DNA of 64,000 nucleotides from Mesorhizobium ciceri biovar biserrulae WSM1271 (lineage in GTDB: Bacteria > Pseudomonadota > Alphaproteobacteria > Rhizobiales > Rhizobiaceae): positions 3,929,501-3,993,500 of the forward strand of contig NC_014923.1 of assembly GCF_000185905.1 (NCBI RefSeq), read 5' to 3'. Below are positions 1 through 9,201 of the stretch, piece after piece. Position 1 is the first letter of the stretch. Each line of letters starts with the position of its first letter. The notes below the pieces were generated by a model. That model made no database searches. It had not been told where the DNA came from and saw only the letters and a program-made list of their open reading frames with translations. The translations under genes were made by a program, and so were the position numbers.

Positions 1-371
1 TATCCGAACGCTTCCCGCAGCCGAAGCATCGTCGCCCTGTCGGCATGGACGTCGATGAGCTGGCGCTGATCGAGGACGAAACCGCGCAGATCGTCGATGC
101 CATGGATATGGTCGGCATGCGGGTGGGTATAGACGACCGCATCGACACGTTTGACGCCGGCCAGCAGCATCTGCTGCCGAAAATCCGGCCCCGTGTCGAT
201 GACGACAGTCGTTCGGCTGCCGTTCGCCGCAATCCGCTCGACGAGCGCGGCGGCACGGGTGCGCCGGTTCCTGGGGTTGTCGGGGTCGCAATTGCCCCAA
301 TCGCCGGTGATGCGCGGCGTACCTGGGGACGAGCCGCAGCCGAGAATGGTGAGGCGCAGCCGGTCAGTCAT
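1..371 (-). CDS. MBL-fold metallohydrolase, C-terminal part beyond window
   Basis: The visible N-terminal 123 residues begin MTDRLRLTILGCGSSPGTPR and contain THPHADHIHGIDD, the HxHxDH metal-binding signature of the metallo-beta-lactamase fold. The family hydrolyses phosphoester or related bonds using a dinuclear metal centre, and the protein should be cytosolic. The ATG at 369-371 lies just downstream of the tatD stop codon at 375, so the two are probably co-transcribed. The GCGSSPGTP start and the NCDPDNPRNRR segment are typical of the PhnP-like subgroup in alphaproteobacteria. The real substrate cannot be told from this fragment, and the remaining motifs lie outside the window. Confidence 0.9.
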   Translation of the reverse strand, partial: MTDRLRLTILGCGSSPGTPRITGDWGNCDPDNPRNRRTRAAALVERIAANGSRTTVVIDTGPDFRQQMLLAGVKRVDAVVYTHPHADHIHGIDDLRGFVLDQRQLIDVHADRATMLRLREAFG

Positions 372-374
372 CGT

Positions 375-1169
375 TCAGGCACTTTGCTCTGCAGGCCGCG
401 GCATCTTGCCGAACAGCCGGAAGAAATTATCTGTGGTCAGATCGGCGATTTCAGCTTCGCTTACCCCGATCGTTTCGGCCAGCACTTTGGCGGTATGGGC
501 GACATAGGCGGGCTCGTTGCGTTTGCCGCGAAACGGCACGGGCGCCAGATAGGGCGCATCGGTTTCGACCAGCAATCGGGCATGCGGGACATCGGCGGCA
601 ATGGCACGCAACTCAGCTGAATTCTTGAAGGTCAGGATGCCCGAGAACGACACGTAGCCACCGAGAGCGACGCCCACCTCGGCAAGCCGGCGCCCGGAAG
701 AAAAGCAATGCAGGATGAAGGGGAAGGCGCCCTTCCCTGTTTCGTCCTCGAGAATATCAGCCATGTCGGCATCGGCATCGCGCGAATGGATGACCAGCGG
801 CAGCCCCGTTTCACGGGCGGCGGCGATGTGATTGCGAAAGCCTTGCGCTTGTGCATCGCGTGGCGCCTTGTCGTAAAAATAGTCGAGACCGGCCTCGCCG
901 ATGGCCACTACTTTCGGGTGCGCGGATAGCCGCACAAGCTCCTCGACCGTGATATCCAGTTCTTCGGCCGCATTGTGCGGATGAGTGCCGACAGAGCAAT
1001 AGACTTCGTCGAAAGTTTCAGCGATCTCAAGTACTTGCGGAAAACGCTTCACGCGTGTCGAGATCGTCACCATACGGCCAATTCCGGCGGCTGAAGCGCG
1101 GGCGACGATGGCCGCCCGCTCCTCGGCGAAATCTGGAAAATCCAGATGGCAGTGGCTGTCGACGAGCAT
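375..1169 (-). CDS. tatD: TatD family metal-dependent DNase/hydrolase
   Basis: The 264-residue product starts MLVDSHCHLDF. It has the TatD metal ligands in order: DSHCHLD near the N-terminus, GEAGLDYF, VIHSRD, LHCFSSG and VETDAPYLAP near residue 200. TatD proteins are cytosolic metal-dependent 3'-5' exonucleases on a TIM-barrel amidohydrolase fold. The ATG at 1167-1169 overlaps the metG stop by one base (TGATG), which supports this start and implies translational coupling. A longer in-frame extension upstream runs inside metG and is not credible. The metG-tatD-MBL order is common in rhizobia. Confidence 0.95.
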   Translation of the reverse strand: MLVDSHCHLDFPDFAEERAAIVARASAAGIGRMVTISTRVKRFPQVLEIAETFDEVYCSVGTHPHNAAEELDITVEELVRLSAHPKVVAIGEAGLDYFYDKAPRDAQAQGFRNHIAAARETGLPLVIHSRDADADMADILEDETGKGAFPFILHCFSSGRRLAEVGVALGGYVSFSGILTFKNSAELRAIAADVPHARLLVETDAPYLAPVPFRGKRNEPAYVAHTAKVLAETIGVSEAEIADLTTDNFFRLFGKMPRPAEQSA

Positions 1170-2719
1170 CAGATGTTCGCGTCCGGCTGTTCGACGTAAC
1201 GCGGAAACACGCCTTCCGGCACCGGCAACGCAGTGCCGGGCACAAGCGCGTGATCCGCGTGGACATGCACGAAATCGCGGCTCTCCGCCGGCACCGCCAG
1301 CAGGTCGAGCAGTTTCGCGGCCGAGCCCGGAGTGAAGGGCTGACACAGCACCGCCACGCGGCGCACGACTTCGGCGGTTGTCCACAGCACCGTTTCCATG
1401 CGCGCCAGGTTGGTCTTCTTCAGCGCCCATGGTGCCTCGCCGGCGAAGTAGCGATCGGCTTCCGCCACCACGCCGAAGATCGCTGCCAGCGCCAGATGGA
1501 TGCCCTGCTCGGCGACCGCCTTGCGCGCGATGTCGAGCGCGGCGGCGGCCTGATCCAGGATCGCTCTGTCTGCATCCGTCAGCTCGCCGCGCTGCGGCAC
1601 CACGCCGCCGCAGTTCTTGGCGATCATCGACAGCGAGCGCTGCGCCAGGTTGCCGAGGCCGTTGGCAAGATCGGCATTGGTGCGGTTGACGATCGCGTCA
1701 TGGCTGTAGCTGCCATCGTTACCGAACGGCACCTCGCGCAGGAAGAAGTAGCGCACCTGGTCGAGACCGTAGTGCTCGACCATCGCGAATGGATCGACGA
1801 CGTTGCCAACAGATTTCGACATCTTCTCGCCGCGGTTGAACAGGAAGCCATGCGCGAAGACGCGCTTTGGCAACTCGATGCCCGCCGACATCAGAAATGC
1901 CGGCCAATAGACCGCATGGAAGCGGACAATGTCCTTGCCGATGATGTGCGTGGCCGGCCAATAGTGCCATTGCTCGGCCTTTGTGTCGGGATAGCCGGCG
2001 GCGGTGATGTAGTTGGTCAAGGCGTCGACCCAGACATACATCACATGCTTGTCGTCGCCTGGCACCGGCACGCCCCATTTGAAGGTCGTGCGCGAGATCG
2101 ACAGATCCTTCAGCCCCGACTTGACGAAGCTGAGCACCTCGTTGCGGCGCTCGGTCGGACCGACAAAGTCGGGCTGGCTCTCATAAAGCGCCAGCAATTT
2201 GTCCTGATAGGCGGAAAGCCGGAAGAAATAGCTTTCTTCCTCGTTCCATTCGACCGGCGACCCAAGCGGTTCGCGGCGCACGCCGTCGTCGCCGAGCGTC
2301 GTCTCGCTCTCGTCGAAATAGGCTTCCTGGCGCACCGAATACCAGCCGCTATAGCGGTCGAGATAGATGTCGCCATTGGCGGCCATCGCTTTCCAGATCG
2401 CCTGACAGGATTCGTAGTGGCGCGGTTCGGTCGTGCGAATGTATTGGTCATTCGAGCCGCCCATCGCCTCGGTCATTGCGCGGAAAATCGCCGAATTGCG
2501 GTCGGCCAGCGCCAGTGGCGTTATGCCTTCCTTCTCGGCCGTTTGCTGCATCTTCAGGCCATGCTCGTCGGTGCCGGTCAGGAAGAAGACGTCCTTGCCG
2601 TCCAGGCGCTGGAAGCGTGCCAGGGCGTCGGTTGCAATGACCGTATAGGCGTGGCCGATATGCGGCTTGCCGTTCGGATAAAAGATCGGGGTGGTGATGT
2701 AGAATTTGTCGCGTGACAT
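1169..2719 (-). CDS. metG: methionyl-tRNA synthetase
   Basis: This 516-residue class I aminoacyl-tRNA synthetase charges tRNA-Met with methionine in the cytosol. The HIGH motif is PHIGH at residues 19-23 and the KMSKS motif is GEKMSKSVGN near residue 297. The anticodon-binding helical domain follows and contains the WALKK segment. The length is that of the short form without the C-terminal dimerisation domain seen in E. coli MetG. The start MSRDKFYITTPIFYPNG is standard for the family. It is the first gene of a metG-tatD-MBL run, with about 90 non-coding bases separating it from holB. Confidence 0.97.
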   Translation of the reverse strand: MSRDKFYITTPIFYPNGKPHIGHAYTVIATDALARFQRLDGKDVFFLTGTDEHGLKMQQTAEKEGITPLALADRNSAIFRAMTEAMGGSNDQYIRTTEPRHYESCQAIWKAMAANGDIYLDRYSGWYSVRQEAYFDESETTLGDDGVRREPLGSPVEWNEEESYFFRLSAYQDKLLALYESQPDFVGPTERRNEVLSFVKSGLKDLSISRTTFKWGVPVPGDDKHVMYVWVDALTNYITAAGYPDTKAEQWHYWPATHIIGKDIVRFHAVYWPAFLMSAGIELPKRVFAHGFLFNRGEKMSKSVGNVVDPFAMVEHYGLDQVRYFFLREVPFGNDGSYSHDAIVNRTNADLANGLGNLAQRSLSMIAKNCGGVVPQRGELTDADRAILDQAAAALDIARKAVAEQGIHLALAAIFGVVAEADRYFAGEAPWALKKTNLARMETVLWTTAEVVRRVAVLCQPFTPGSAAKLLDLLAVPAESRDFVHVHADHALVPGTALPVPEGVFPRYVEQPDANI

Positions 2720-2809
2720 GAATGAACCGTCATGAATGTCTGAATGGAAAGGCGTGGCGGTGGATATCGTATCGAGGCAGCATTTGCCATCCCGATCCAG
2801 GAAACCCAG

Positions 2810-3865
2810 TCACATTCGCATTGCAGAATTCAGGCGGTCGATCATGATCAAGGCGTGCTGCTTCTTATCGAGATTGTAAGTATCGGTCTCAGATATAGCG
2901 TCCAGCGCCTCATGCCAAGTGTCCGACAGCGTTTTGGCTCGTGCGAGATCGCCAGCCAGTGCTGCCTGGCTTGCCGCGTCCGACAACAGGTCTAGCGCCC
3001 GGCGGTTGAAGATATCGAACTGGATCGCCTGATCGCGGCCGGCCACGGCTTCGGCGAGGCGGAACGCGCCGCCGACATCGCTCTTTCTCCCGGTGACCAG
3101 AGCGTCGAGCGTCGAAGCGATCTCCAGCCCGCCATACTGCGTCAAGAGGATCGCGTTGCGGGCGCTGCCCCCTGCCCGCTCGACCAGTGCCGCGCGCGCC
3201 GCCGGATCCTCAGGCGGCGCCGGCTCGGTCGTTTCCAGCACCGCCATCAGGTCGTCGGCGTCGAGCGGCGTCAATCGCACCACCTGGCAGCGCGACCGGA
3301 TCGTCGGCAGCAGGCTGCCCGGAGCATGGACGATCAGGATGAAAAGCGTTCGTGCCGGCGGCTCTTCAAGATTTTTCAGCAAGGCATTGGCGGCATTGGT
3401 GTTCATGTCGTCGGCGGGGTCGACGATGACGACCCGGTAGCTGCCGTCATGCGAGGTCAGCGACAGGAAGCGGCTGACCTTGCGGATCTCATCGACGGTG
3501 ACGACCGTCTTGAAACTCTTGGTCTTGTCGTTCAGCGGCCGGGTCAGATGCAGCACGGAAGGATGCGCCCCGGTGGCGATCTGGCGAAACAGCGACGACG
3601 CCGGATCGGGAGCGGCAAGGCTTTCCGGCGCCTGCGCGAAATCCGGGTGCTTCAGCAGATGATGCGCAAGGTGGAAGGCGAGCGTCGCCTTGCCGATGCC
3701 GACTGGCCCGGAAAAGATCAGCGCATGCGGCAGCTTGCCGGCGCGATAGGCGGCGGTGAGCACGCCTGCAGCCTGGCCGTGCCCGACCAGAAGGGGCGTT
3801 TCGGAGGGCTCCGGCACGCCGTCGAGCGTGTCATGCTGCTCGGGTGCGATGCGCTCGAAGATCAT
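2810..3865 (-). CDS. holB: DNA polymerase III subunit delta'
   Basis: The 351-residue clamp-loader subunit carries an AAA+ domain, with SGPVGIGKAT as the Walker A segment near residue 55. Sequences such as DEIRKVSRFLSLTSHDGSYRVVIVDPAD, NALLKNLEEPP and IRSRCQ are characteristic of DnaX/HolB-type clamp-loader proteins (the first is split here into shorter recognisable parts: DEIRKVSRFL and VVIVDPADDM). It loads the beta clamp at replication forks. Its ATG overlaps the tmk stop by four bases (ATGA), and the tmk-holB pairing is conserved across bacteria. It is essential core machinery. Confidence 0.95.
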   Translation of the reverse strand: MIFERIAPEQHDTLDGVPEPSETPLLVGHGQAAGVLTAAYRAGKLPHALIFSGPVGIGKATLAFHLAHHLLKHPDFAQAPESLAAPDPASSLFRQIATGAHPSVLHLTRPLNDKTKSFKTVVTVDEIRKVSRFLSLTSHDGSYRVVIVDPADDMNTNAANALLKNLEEPPARTLFILIVHAPGSLLPTIRSRCQVVRLTPLDADDLMAVLETTEPAPPEDPAARAALVERAGGSARNAILLTQYGGLEIASTLDALVTGRKSDVGGAFRLAEAVAGRDQAIQFDIFNRRALDLLSDAASQAALAGDLARAKTLSDTWHEALDAISETDTYNLDKKQHALIMIDRLNSAMRM

Positions 3866-4557
3866 GCCGGCGTCGCCTGCCTGTCGCGTGCCGGCGTTCT
3901 CGCCGCCAGTGCCGCGAACACTGCCGCGGTGACGACGTTCTCAACCGCGTCGGGCTCGGCGGCTGCGTCGACGACGATGCAGCGCTCCGGCTCGGCCTTG
4001 GCGATCGCCAGAAACGCCTCGCGGCGGGCCTGGTGGATCGCCAGCGTCTCCTTTTCGAAACGGTCGGCGACTGCCTCGGCGCCGCGCCGCAGCGTTGCGC
4101 GCCTCAGGCCTTCCGCTGGGTCGATGTCGAAGATCAGCGTCATGTCCGGCATCATGCCGTTGATGGCGACCTGTTCCAGCGCATCCATGAACGCCGGATC
4201 GATGCCGCCGGTGACGCCCTGATAGACGCGTGAGGAATCGAGGAAGCGGTCGCAAAGCACGATGGAGCCACGCTCGACCGCCGGCCGGATCACCTGCTCG
4301 ACATGATCGGACCGCGCGGCGGCGAAAAGCAGCGCTTCCATCTTCGGCCCGAACGGTTCGGCTGCGCCCGACAGCAGCACATGCCTGACCGCTTCGGCGC
4401 CCGGCGAGCCGCCGGGTTCGCGGGTAAGCAGGACATCGTATTTCTTGGCGCGCATCTTCCTGGCCAGCCGCTCGATCTGCGTCGACTTGCCTGCCCCCTC
4501 GCCGCCTTCGAAGGTGATGAAAAAACCGCGTGCCAACCGAGAGGCCTTCTTGTCCAT
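3862..4557 (-). CDS. tmk: thymidylate kinase
   Basis: The 231-residue enzyme phosphorylates dTMP to dTDP. The P-loop is FEGGEGAGKST near residue 15, the dTMP-binding segment is LCDRFLDSSRVYQG, and the LID-like region contains RRGAEAVADRFEKE. The start MDKKASRLARGFF at 4557 is preferred because the P-loop then lies at the usual distance from the N-terminus. A further in-frame ATG exists at 4602 and would add 15 residues with no family support. It is coupled to holB downstream by a 4-base overlap. Confidence 0.95.
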   Translation of the reverse strand: MDKKASRLARGFFITFEGGEGAGKSTQIERLARKMRAKKYDVLLTREPGGSPGAEAVRHVLLSGAAEPFGPKMEALLFAAARSDHVEQVIRPAVERGSIVLCDRFLDSSRVYQGVTGGIDPAFMDALEQVAINGMMPDMTLIFDIDPAEGLRRATLRRGAEAVADRFEKETLAIHQARREAFLAIAKAEPERCIVVDAAAEPDAVENVVTAAVFAALAARTPARDRQATPA

Positions 4558-4676
4558 GGCTGAATGGGATTGTAGCGCTCTAGATAGTCCGCGTTGGGTC
4601 AAACGTCCATGCCGTCGATTTTTTGCCCTTATGCATGCCGTTCCCCAAAACCATGGCTGGTTTTGAGCGACATGCG

Positions 4677-5843
4677 TTAGCGCAGCCAGCCGACCGCCAG
4701 TTCCTTGACGGCATCGAGCGCGCGCTGCGGCAGCGTGCCGACGCCGATCGATTCGGCTGCGAAAAGCGGCGTCTCCTGGCTCAGCGTATCGCCGATCCAG
4801 ACGCGCAGCGCACCCACCGGCTGCCCCTCCTCCACCGGTGCTGCAACCGGGCCGTCATAGACGATCCTGGCCGTCAGCTTGTCGCGGTTGGTGATCGGCA
4901 GGAAGATGTCGATCGGTCCCTTTGCCTTCAGCGTCACCCCGGATTTGGCGCCGCCGAAAACCTGGGCTTCTCCAACCACCTCGTCCCTGGCGAAAATTTC
5001 AGTCTTCTCGAAGGAGCGGACACCCCAGTCGAGCAGCTTTCGCGCTTCCTCGGCGCGCTCCTTGTCCGAGGCCAGCCCGCTCATCGCCGCGATCACCCGG
5101 GTACCATTGTGGCTGAGCGAACCGACGATGCCGAAGCCGGCTGCCTCGCTCGCCCCGACCGCCAGGCCGTCGGCGCCGATGTCCATCGCCAGCAGCGGAT
5201 TGCGGTTCCTCTGTGAGATCTTGTTCCAGGTGAAATCCTTTTGGGCAAAATAGCGATAGAAATCCGGATAATCGCGCCACAGGTGCAGGGCGAGCTGCGC
5301 CAGTTCGCGCACGGTCGTCTGCTGGCCATCCGCCGGCAGGCCGGTCGAATTGACGAAAGTCGACGTCTTGAGGCCGATCTGGCGGGCGCGTTCGGTCATC
5401 TGCACGGCAAAATTGTCTTCGGATCCCGACATGCCTTCGGCGATGACGATGCAGCCGTCATTGGCCGCCTGCACGGTCACGCCCTGAATCAGGTCTTCGA
5501 GCCGGATCGACGACTTGAGCTTGGCGAACATCGTCGATGTTCCCGAAGGCGCGCCACCCTTGCGCCAGGCGTTCTCGCTGACCACGAACGTATCGTCGAG
5601 CTTCAGGCGGCCCGATTTGATGGCGTTGAAAACCACTTCCATGGTCATCAGCTTGGCCATCGAGGCCGGCGGTATCGGCTTGTCGGCCTCCTTGGAAAAC
5701 AGCACCGTCCCGGTCTCGGCATCGATCATGAAGGCCTGCGCGGCCTTGGTCTCGAACAGCTGTGCACCGGCCGGAGCCTGGAAAAACAGCAGCAAGCCAA
5801 AAACCAGAAGTCCGGCGAGAGGCGGGAGCAAGCGAAATTGCAT
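4677..5843 (-). CDS. PBP5-like serine D-Ala-D-Ala carboxypeptidase family protein with altered motifs
   Basis: The 388-residue product has a signal peptide (MQFRLLPPLAGLLVFGLLLF, cleavage near APAGAQ). It then has a peptidase S11 domain with the nucleophile motif PPASMAKLMT and a C-terminal PBP5_C beta domain, which places it in the periplasm. The family trims the terminal D-Ala of peptidoglycan stem peptides. The second and third catalytic motifs look altered. The SxN position reads VQAANDGC (Ala for Ser), and the KTG position in ADGLAVGASEAAGFG reads AVG, so the invariant Lys is missing. The protein may be inactive or changed in specificity. The ATG at 5841-5843 is chosen because it starts the signal peptide. 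Confidence 0.88.
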   Translation of the reverse strand: MQFRLLPPLAGLLVFGLLLFFQAPAGAQLFETKAAQAFMIDAETGTVLFSKEADKPIPPASMAKLMTMEVVFNAIKSGRLKLDDTFVVSENAWRKGGAPSGTSTMFAKLKSSIRLEDLIQGVTVQAANDGCIVIAEGMSGSEDNFAVQMTERARQIGLKTSTFVNSTGLPADGQQTTVRELAQLALHLWRDYPDFYRYFAQKDFTWNKISQRNRNPLLAMDIGADGLAVGASEAAGFGIVGSLSHNGTRVIAAMSGLASDKERAEEARKLLDWGVRSFEKTEIFARDEVVGEAQVFGGAKSGVTLKAKGPIDIFLPITNRDKLTARIVYDGPVAAPVEEGQPVGALRVWIGDTLSQETPLFAAESIGVGTLPQRALDAVKELAVGWLR

Positions 5844-5946
5844 GATGTTCGACCCGTTGGCCGGCACCGCCGGCAAGCCCGTGAAAAGTATCAGGCTTTT
5901 TGCGCGGCGGATCAACCGCGCAGCGGAAATCCCATCAGGCTTGCGC

Positions 5947-7179
5947 TCAGTTGCGCACAGCCAGCGCATCGGGCGCGCCATGCGACCAGGCAGCCTGCAG
6001 CAAATCATCGAGATTGCGGTGGCCATCGGGATAGAGATTGACCGAATACCAATCCTCGCCATCGAGTTCCGAACGCTGGATCTCGATCTTGCCGTATGCG
6101 GCAAGCTCAGCGGCAACACGCTTGGCCTCCGCTGCATCCTCGAACGAACCAGCCGCGACGTAGTCAGTGGACGGACCGGCCGTTGGCGGCTGCCGTTTCC
6201 ATGATTGGAGCACATCGGCCGGCGACATGCCGTCGCCACCCATCGCGGCGAAGGCATTTGAGGTGCGTTCGACCCGCTCGTCGGCATAGGACAGCGAGGC
6301 CACGGCAAACGGCGATTGCGGCGGCAGATTGATCTGCGGACGCTCCGGCACGATCGGGCCGAAATCCGGAAGCGCCAGATCGCCATAGGCCGACGACTGC
6401 GTCGACATGATCGGCTGGACAGAACCGGAATCGGTCAACTGGCCCGGAAACGGCACGGCAGCAGTGCCGGCAGGCAGGCTTGGCGACGGCCCGTTCATGG
6501 CGACCATGACGCCGGTCGGCAGTCCATCCGACGGGTCTGGCGCCCTGTTGCCGGGATGATAGGAGGCCATCAGATACTGGTCGTCATCGCCGTCGAGCGG
6601 CGCGCGGCCGACATATTCGACCTTTACCTGAGCGGTGCCGGTGTTGGCATAGTCAAGCATCTGGGCAGCGCGCTCCGATACGTCGATGATGCGGCCTTCG
6701 TGATATGGGCCGCGATCGTTGACGCGAACGATGACCGAACTGCCGGTCTTGAGATTGGTGACGCGGGCATAGCTTGGCAGCGGCATGGTCGGGTGCGCCG
6801 CCGTCAGATGGGTCATGTCGTAGACTTCGCCATTGGCGGTAAGCCGGCCGTGGAAGGCATCGCCATACCAGGAGGCCAAGCCGACCTTGGCGTAACGCTT
6901 GTCTTCCTTCGGGTAATACCACTTGCCGCGGACCTGATAGGGTTTGCCAAGCTGATCCCTGCCGCCGCCACGTTGGATGCGCCCGTTCCGGGAGATCACA
7001 CGCGGGCTTGCCTTCACGCCATATTCGGATTCGGCGAAATATTCCTTGGAGCGGGTCTTCTTGTTGACCATCGCTTTCGGCTCAGGCTGCGACGCGCAGG
7101 CAGCCAGCAAGGCGGCCGACATGGCGAACAACGCGACGGTAGCAGCGCGACGAAGACGCGGTGGCGTCACAGCCTGCAT
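5947..7179 (-). CDS. rlpA: septal ring lytic transglycosylase RlpA-type lipoprotein
   Basis: The 410-residue product starts with a lipoprotein signal whose lipobox is ALLAAC near residue 27, so it should be anchored in the outer membrane. A double-psi beta-barrel domain lies at about residues 100-200, with SWYGDAFHGRLTANGE, RVNDRGPY and IDVSERAAQML. A C-terminal SPOR-type domain at about residues 335-405 (YVAAGSFEDAAEAKRVA) would bind denuded septal glycan. RlpA proteins cleave glycan strands at division sites. It lies upstream of the PBP5-like gene on the same strand, about 100 bases away, which fits a cell-wall operon. Confidence 0.92.
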   Translation of the reverse strand: MQAVTPPRLRRAATVALFAMSAALLAACASQPEPKAMVNKKTRSKEYFAESEYGVKASPRVISRNGRIQRGGGRDQLGKPYQVRGKWYYPKEDKRYAKVGLASWYGDAFHGRLTANGEVYDMTHLTAAHPTMPLPSYARVTNLKTGSSVIVRVNDRGPYHEGRIIDVSERAAQMLDYANTGTAQVKVEYVGRAPLDGDDDQYLMASYHPGNRAPDPSDGLPTGVMVAMNGPSPSLPAGTAAVPFPGQLTDSGSVQPIMSTQSSAYGDLALPDFGPIVPERPQINLPPQSPFAVASLSYADERVERTSNAFAAMGGDGMSPADVLQSWKRQPPTAGPSTDYVAAGSFEDAAEAKRVAAELAAYGKIEIQRSELDGEDWYSVNLYPDGHRNLDDLLQAAWSHGAPDALAVRN

Positions 7180-7556
7180 TTTCCTGATGTCCCCTTCAGT
7201 CTCAACTCAAGGCGTCGCGTTCAACCACCAGAGGAGCCAAAACACTCACCCGACAATACCAACGACGCTTAAAACCCGGATCCTTTGTGCGCAGGAATTG
7301 CTTATCACGGTATTAATCGATTGTGGCCGCAACCGGGCAAGATTGTGGCGTCTCCACCGTAAGAGCTCTCTGAAAAGTAACGGTTTTCGTGCTTCCACGC
7401 GAGAGATGTGATGCCCTCTGCCACAGAAAGCCTGGCTTCGCTCCTGCCCGCCGTGCCTGCCAATTGACCGGGCTTTGTCGGGCAGCGGACCGACCGCCGG
7501 AACAAAGAAATGCGCCGCTAGTTTCATCCGCAGGGCACTCGAACAGAAGGACGAGC
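7180..7556. other. intergenic region between divergent genes
   Basis: About 380 bases separate the rlpA start (minus strand) from the small secreted protein (plus strand). Both genes must have their promoters here. I see no convincing ORF, hairpin terminator or RNA gene; the AT-richer stretch near 7300-7390 is the likeliest promoter zone. Confidence 0.4.
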
Positions 7557-7892
7557 ATGATGAAAATGACTTCATTGATGGTCGCGATCGCGATGTCGCT
7601 TTCTGCCGGGTCTGCGATCGCCGCATGTCCGGACAAGTCAGCTTCGAACACCGGGACCGATGCCGGACAGACCGCCGGTATTTCGAAAGATGGAACCCAC
7701 GCGCCTTTAGAGACTCCGAAGGCCATGGGCAACGCGAACAAGCCAGCCGCCAAGGATGGCACCACGATGCCGTTGGCGGGCGCTGAAGGCGGCGGCGACA
7801 AAAACCTTGCAACCTCGCAGCAGGACATCGAGGCGCAGCAGCACGGTGATAAGGCCGCGGCGGCAAAGGCGGACGAAAATTGCAAAGACTGA
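7557..7892 (+). CDS. small secreted protein, unknown function
   Basis: The 111-residue product starts MMKMTSLMVAIAMSLSAGS with a classical signal peptide cleaved near AIAA|CP. The mature part is Gly/Ala/Lys rich and low in hydrophobic residues, with two cysteines, one at each end. Blocks such as GISKDGTHAPLE and GTTMPLAG resemble small periplasmic proteins of the YjbE-like exopolysaccharide-associated type in rhizobia; this is memory-based and uncertain. The ATG at 7557 is followed directly by a second ATG, with the stretch cgaacagaaggacgagc upstream as weak ribosome-binding site. It is the last core gene before the prophage. Confidence 0.75.
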   Translation: MMKMTSLMVAIAMSLSAGSAIAACPDKSASNTGTDAGQTAGISKDGTHAPLETPKAMGNANKPAAKDGTTMPLAGAEGGGDKNLATSQQDIEAQQHGDKAAAAKADENCKD

Positions 7893-8364
7893 GGACCGTA
7901 CAGGCCGGAGCCGATTTGCAGCTTCGGCCTTCCTCACCAGTAGCTGTTCCCTTGGCGAAAGTTAAATCTGCGGGATACCGCAGCTGTCCCAAGAGGCTGA
8001 CCCGTAGGGATTCCCTCCGCCCAATTCCGAGGATGGCTTGGTCGGTAGGTCGCGCCCTCGGTTGGGCCTGCACGAAAGCCCTCCAGCGTCAGGCTTCTTG
8101 TGTTCGCGCGCAAACCTGTACATCGCCAGTCGGCGGGCTCCTTCTTCATCATGCACCAATGGGATAGCGAGTTCCGGTGCTCGATTGCGACAAACTCAGA
8201 GCCTGCCAGGACGGCAGGAACCGACACAGTGGTGGTTGACGCAGCCCTCAATGCCGCTTTACAGGAATGAGGCGTGAACCAGCCGGGAGCGCCTTCGGTG
8301 CCAATCCGGTACCACAGGCCAAACGAGTTGGCCCCGCGCTGCCCAAATGGTTGAAAAACCACGA
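7893..8364 (+). other. intergenic region upstream of attL, host side
   Basis: These 470 bases end at the left prophage boundary. I see no supported gene. In the uninterrupted chromosome this stretch would be the upstream (promoter) region of tRNA-Ser(UGA), which now starts with a truncated copy at 8366. Confidence 0.5.
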
Positions 8365-8404
8365 TGGAGGAATGGCCGAGCGGTTTAAGGCACCGGTCTT
8401 GAAA
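8365..8404 (+). repeat. attL: 40-bp duplicate of the 5' half of tRNA-Ser
   Basis: This 40-bp sequence begins tggaggaatggccgagcggt and ends in gtcttgaaa. It matches 45730-45769 exactly and diverges immediately afterwards (ttcgctcatt here, accggcgtgg in the intact tRNA). It is a truncated tRNA remnant left by site-specific integration, and strand exchange lies within it, probably in the anticodon stem-loop. Confidence 0.93.
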
Positions 8405-8630
8405 TTCGCTCATTGGCGTCCCTGCCCCTCCCTTTCAATCCTACCAAATCCTTCTCTGTCATGGTGTTGAGTGGTTTGCGGGTGCCTATCCTGCTATGCT
8501 TTCCCGGCTAGTACCGTAGCGTTGCGTTGCAAAAATCGTAGCAACTCGTTCTTCGAGTGTTCTGCCTCGACTTCAGCCAAATTCCTGCGACTATCGGCCC
8601 GGCTATGCGACGGGGAAAAGGGTAGAGCCA

Positions 8631-9125
8631 ATGACGCTACCAACGTGGTTTCCTGAACTGAAAGACGTTGTGCTGTTTGCTCTGGCTCTGTGGGGAGCCG
8701 CCCTCTCAACCGTTAACTGGTGGAAGACAGGTCGGCGCGACCAGCGTCTGATCAAGGTCGATCTAGGCTCGGGCATGGCCAATGTTGGGCCGATGTCCGG
8801 CAGAGCCTTCGCCCATTTCAAGGTGACAAACGTCGGCCATCGTGCGGTCACGGTTGCGTCTATTTGGTTGGAGATGCCTAAAGGCAAACGCATGTTCTCG
8901 ACGTCAATCCTCAACATGCCAGGAATGGTCGACACACCATTGCCGGCAACGTTGAGCGACGGCCAATCTGCTCATTTGTGGATGAGCTATCAAAGTATCG
9001 GGCGCGCGGTGGCTGATCAGGGAATGGAGTCGGCAACACTTTCCGCCGTATGCGAAGACAGTTCCGGAAAAACACATCGCAGCGGCTCTTGGGCCGTCAA
9101 TTCTGCCGAGTTTGTTGACATGTAG
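8631..9125 (+). CDS. hypothetical membrane-anchored protein, prophage left arm
   Basis: I do not recognise a family. The 164-residue product has one N-terminal transmembrane segment (about residues 11-27, VVLFALALWGAALSTVNW). The rest is soluble and beta-rich (for example FAHFKVTNVGHRAVTVASIWLEMPKG), resembling an immunoglobulin-like or beta-sandwich fold. It sits 226 bases inside attL and is transcribed inward. It is a candidate lysogeny-expressed accessory gene; a role such as superinfection exclusion would be a guess. Confidence 0.6.
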   Translation: MTLPTWFPELKDVVLFALALWGAALSTVNWWKTGRRDQRLIKVDLGSGMANVGPMSGRAFAHFKVTNVGHRAVTVASIWLEMPKGKRMFSTSILNMPGMVDTPLPATLSDGQSAHLWMSYQSIGRAVADQGMESATLSAVCEDSSGKTHRSGSWAVNSAEFVDM

Positions 9126-9201
9126 CGGCCACCGTTCGTGCCAGACCGCAACCAAGGCTGTGGGTCTGCGTTGAAGCTCGGATCCCAATGGAGGCTCGAG
9201 A

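Noticed and set aside
1055..2716. Long plus-strand frame opposite metG
   Set aside because: It is the antisense of metG in GC-rich DNA, with no family signature and no upstream ribosome-binding site.
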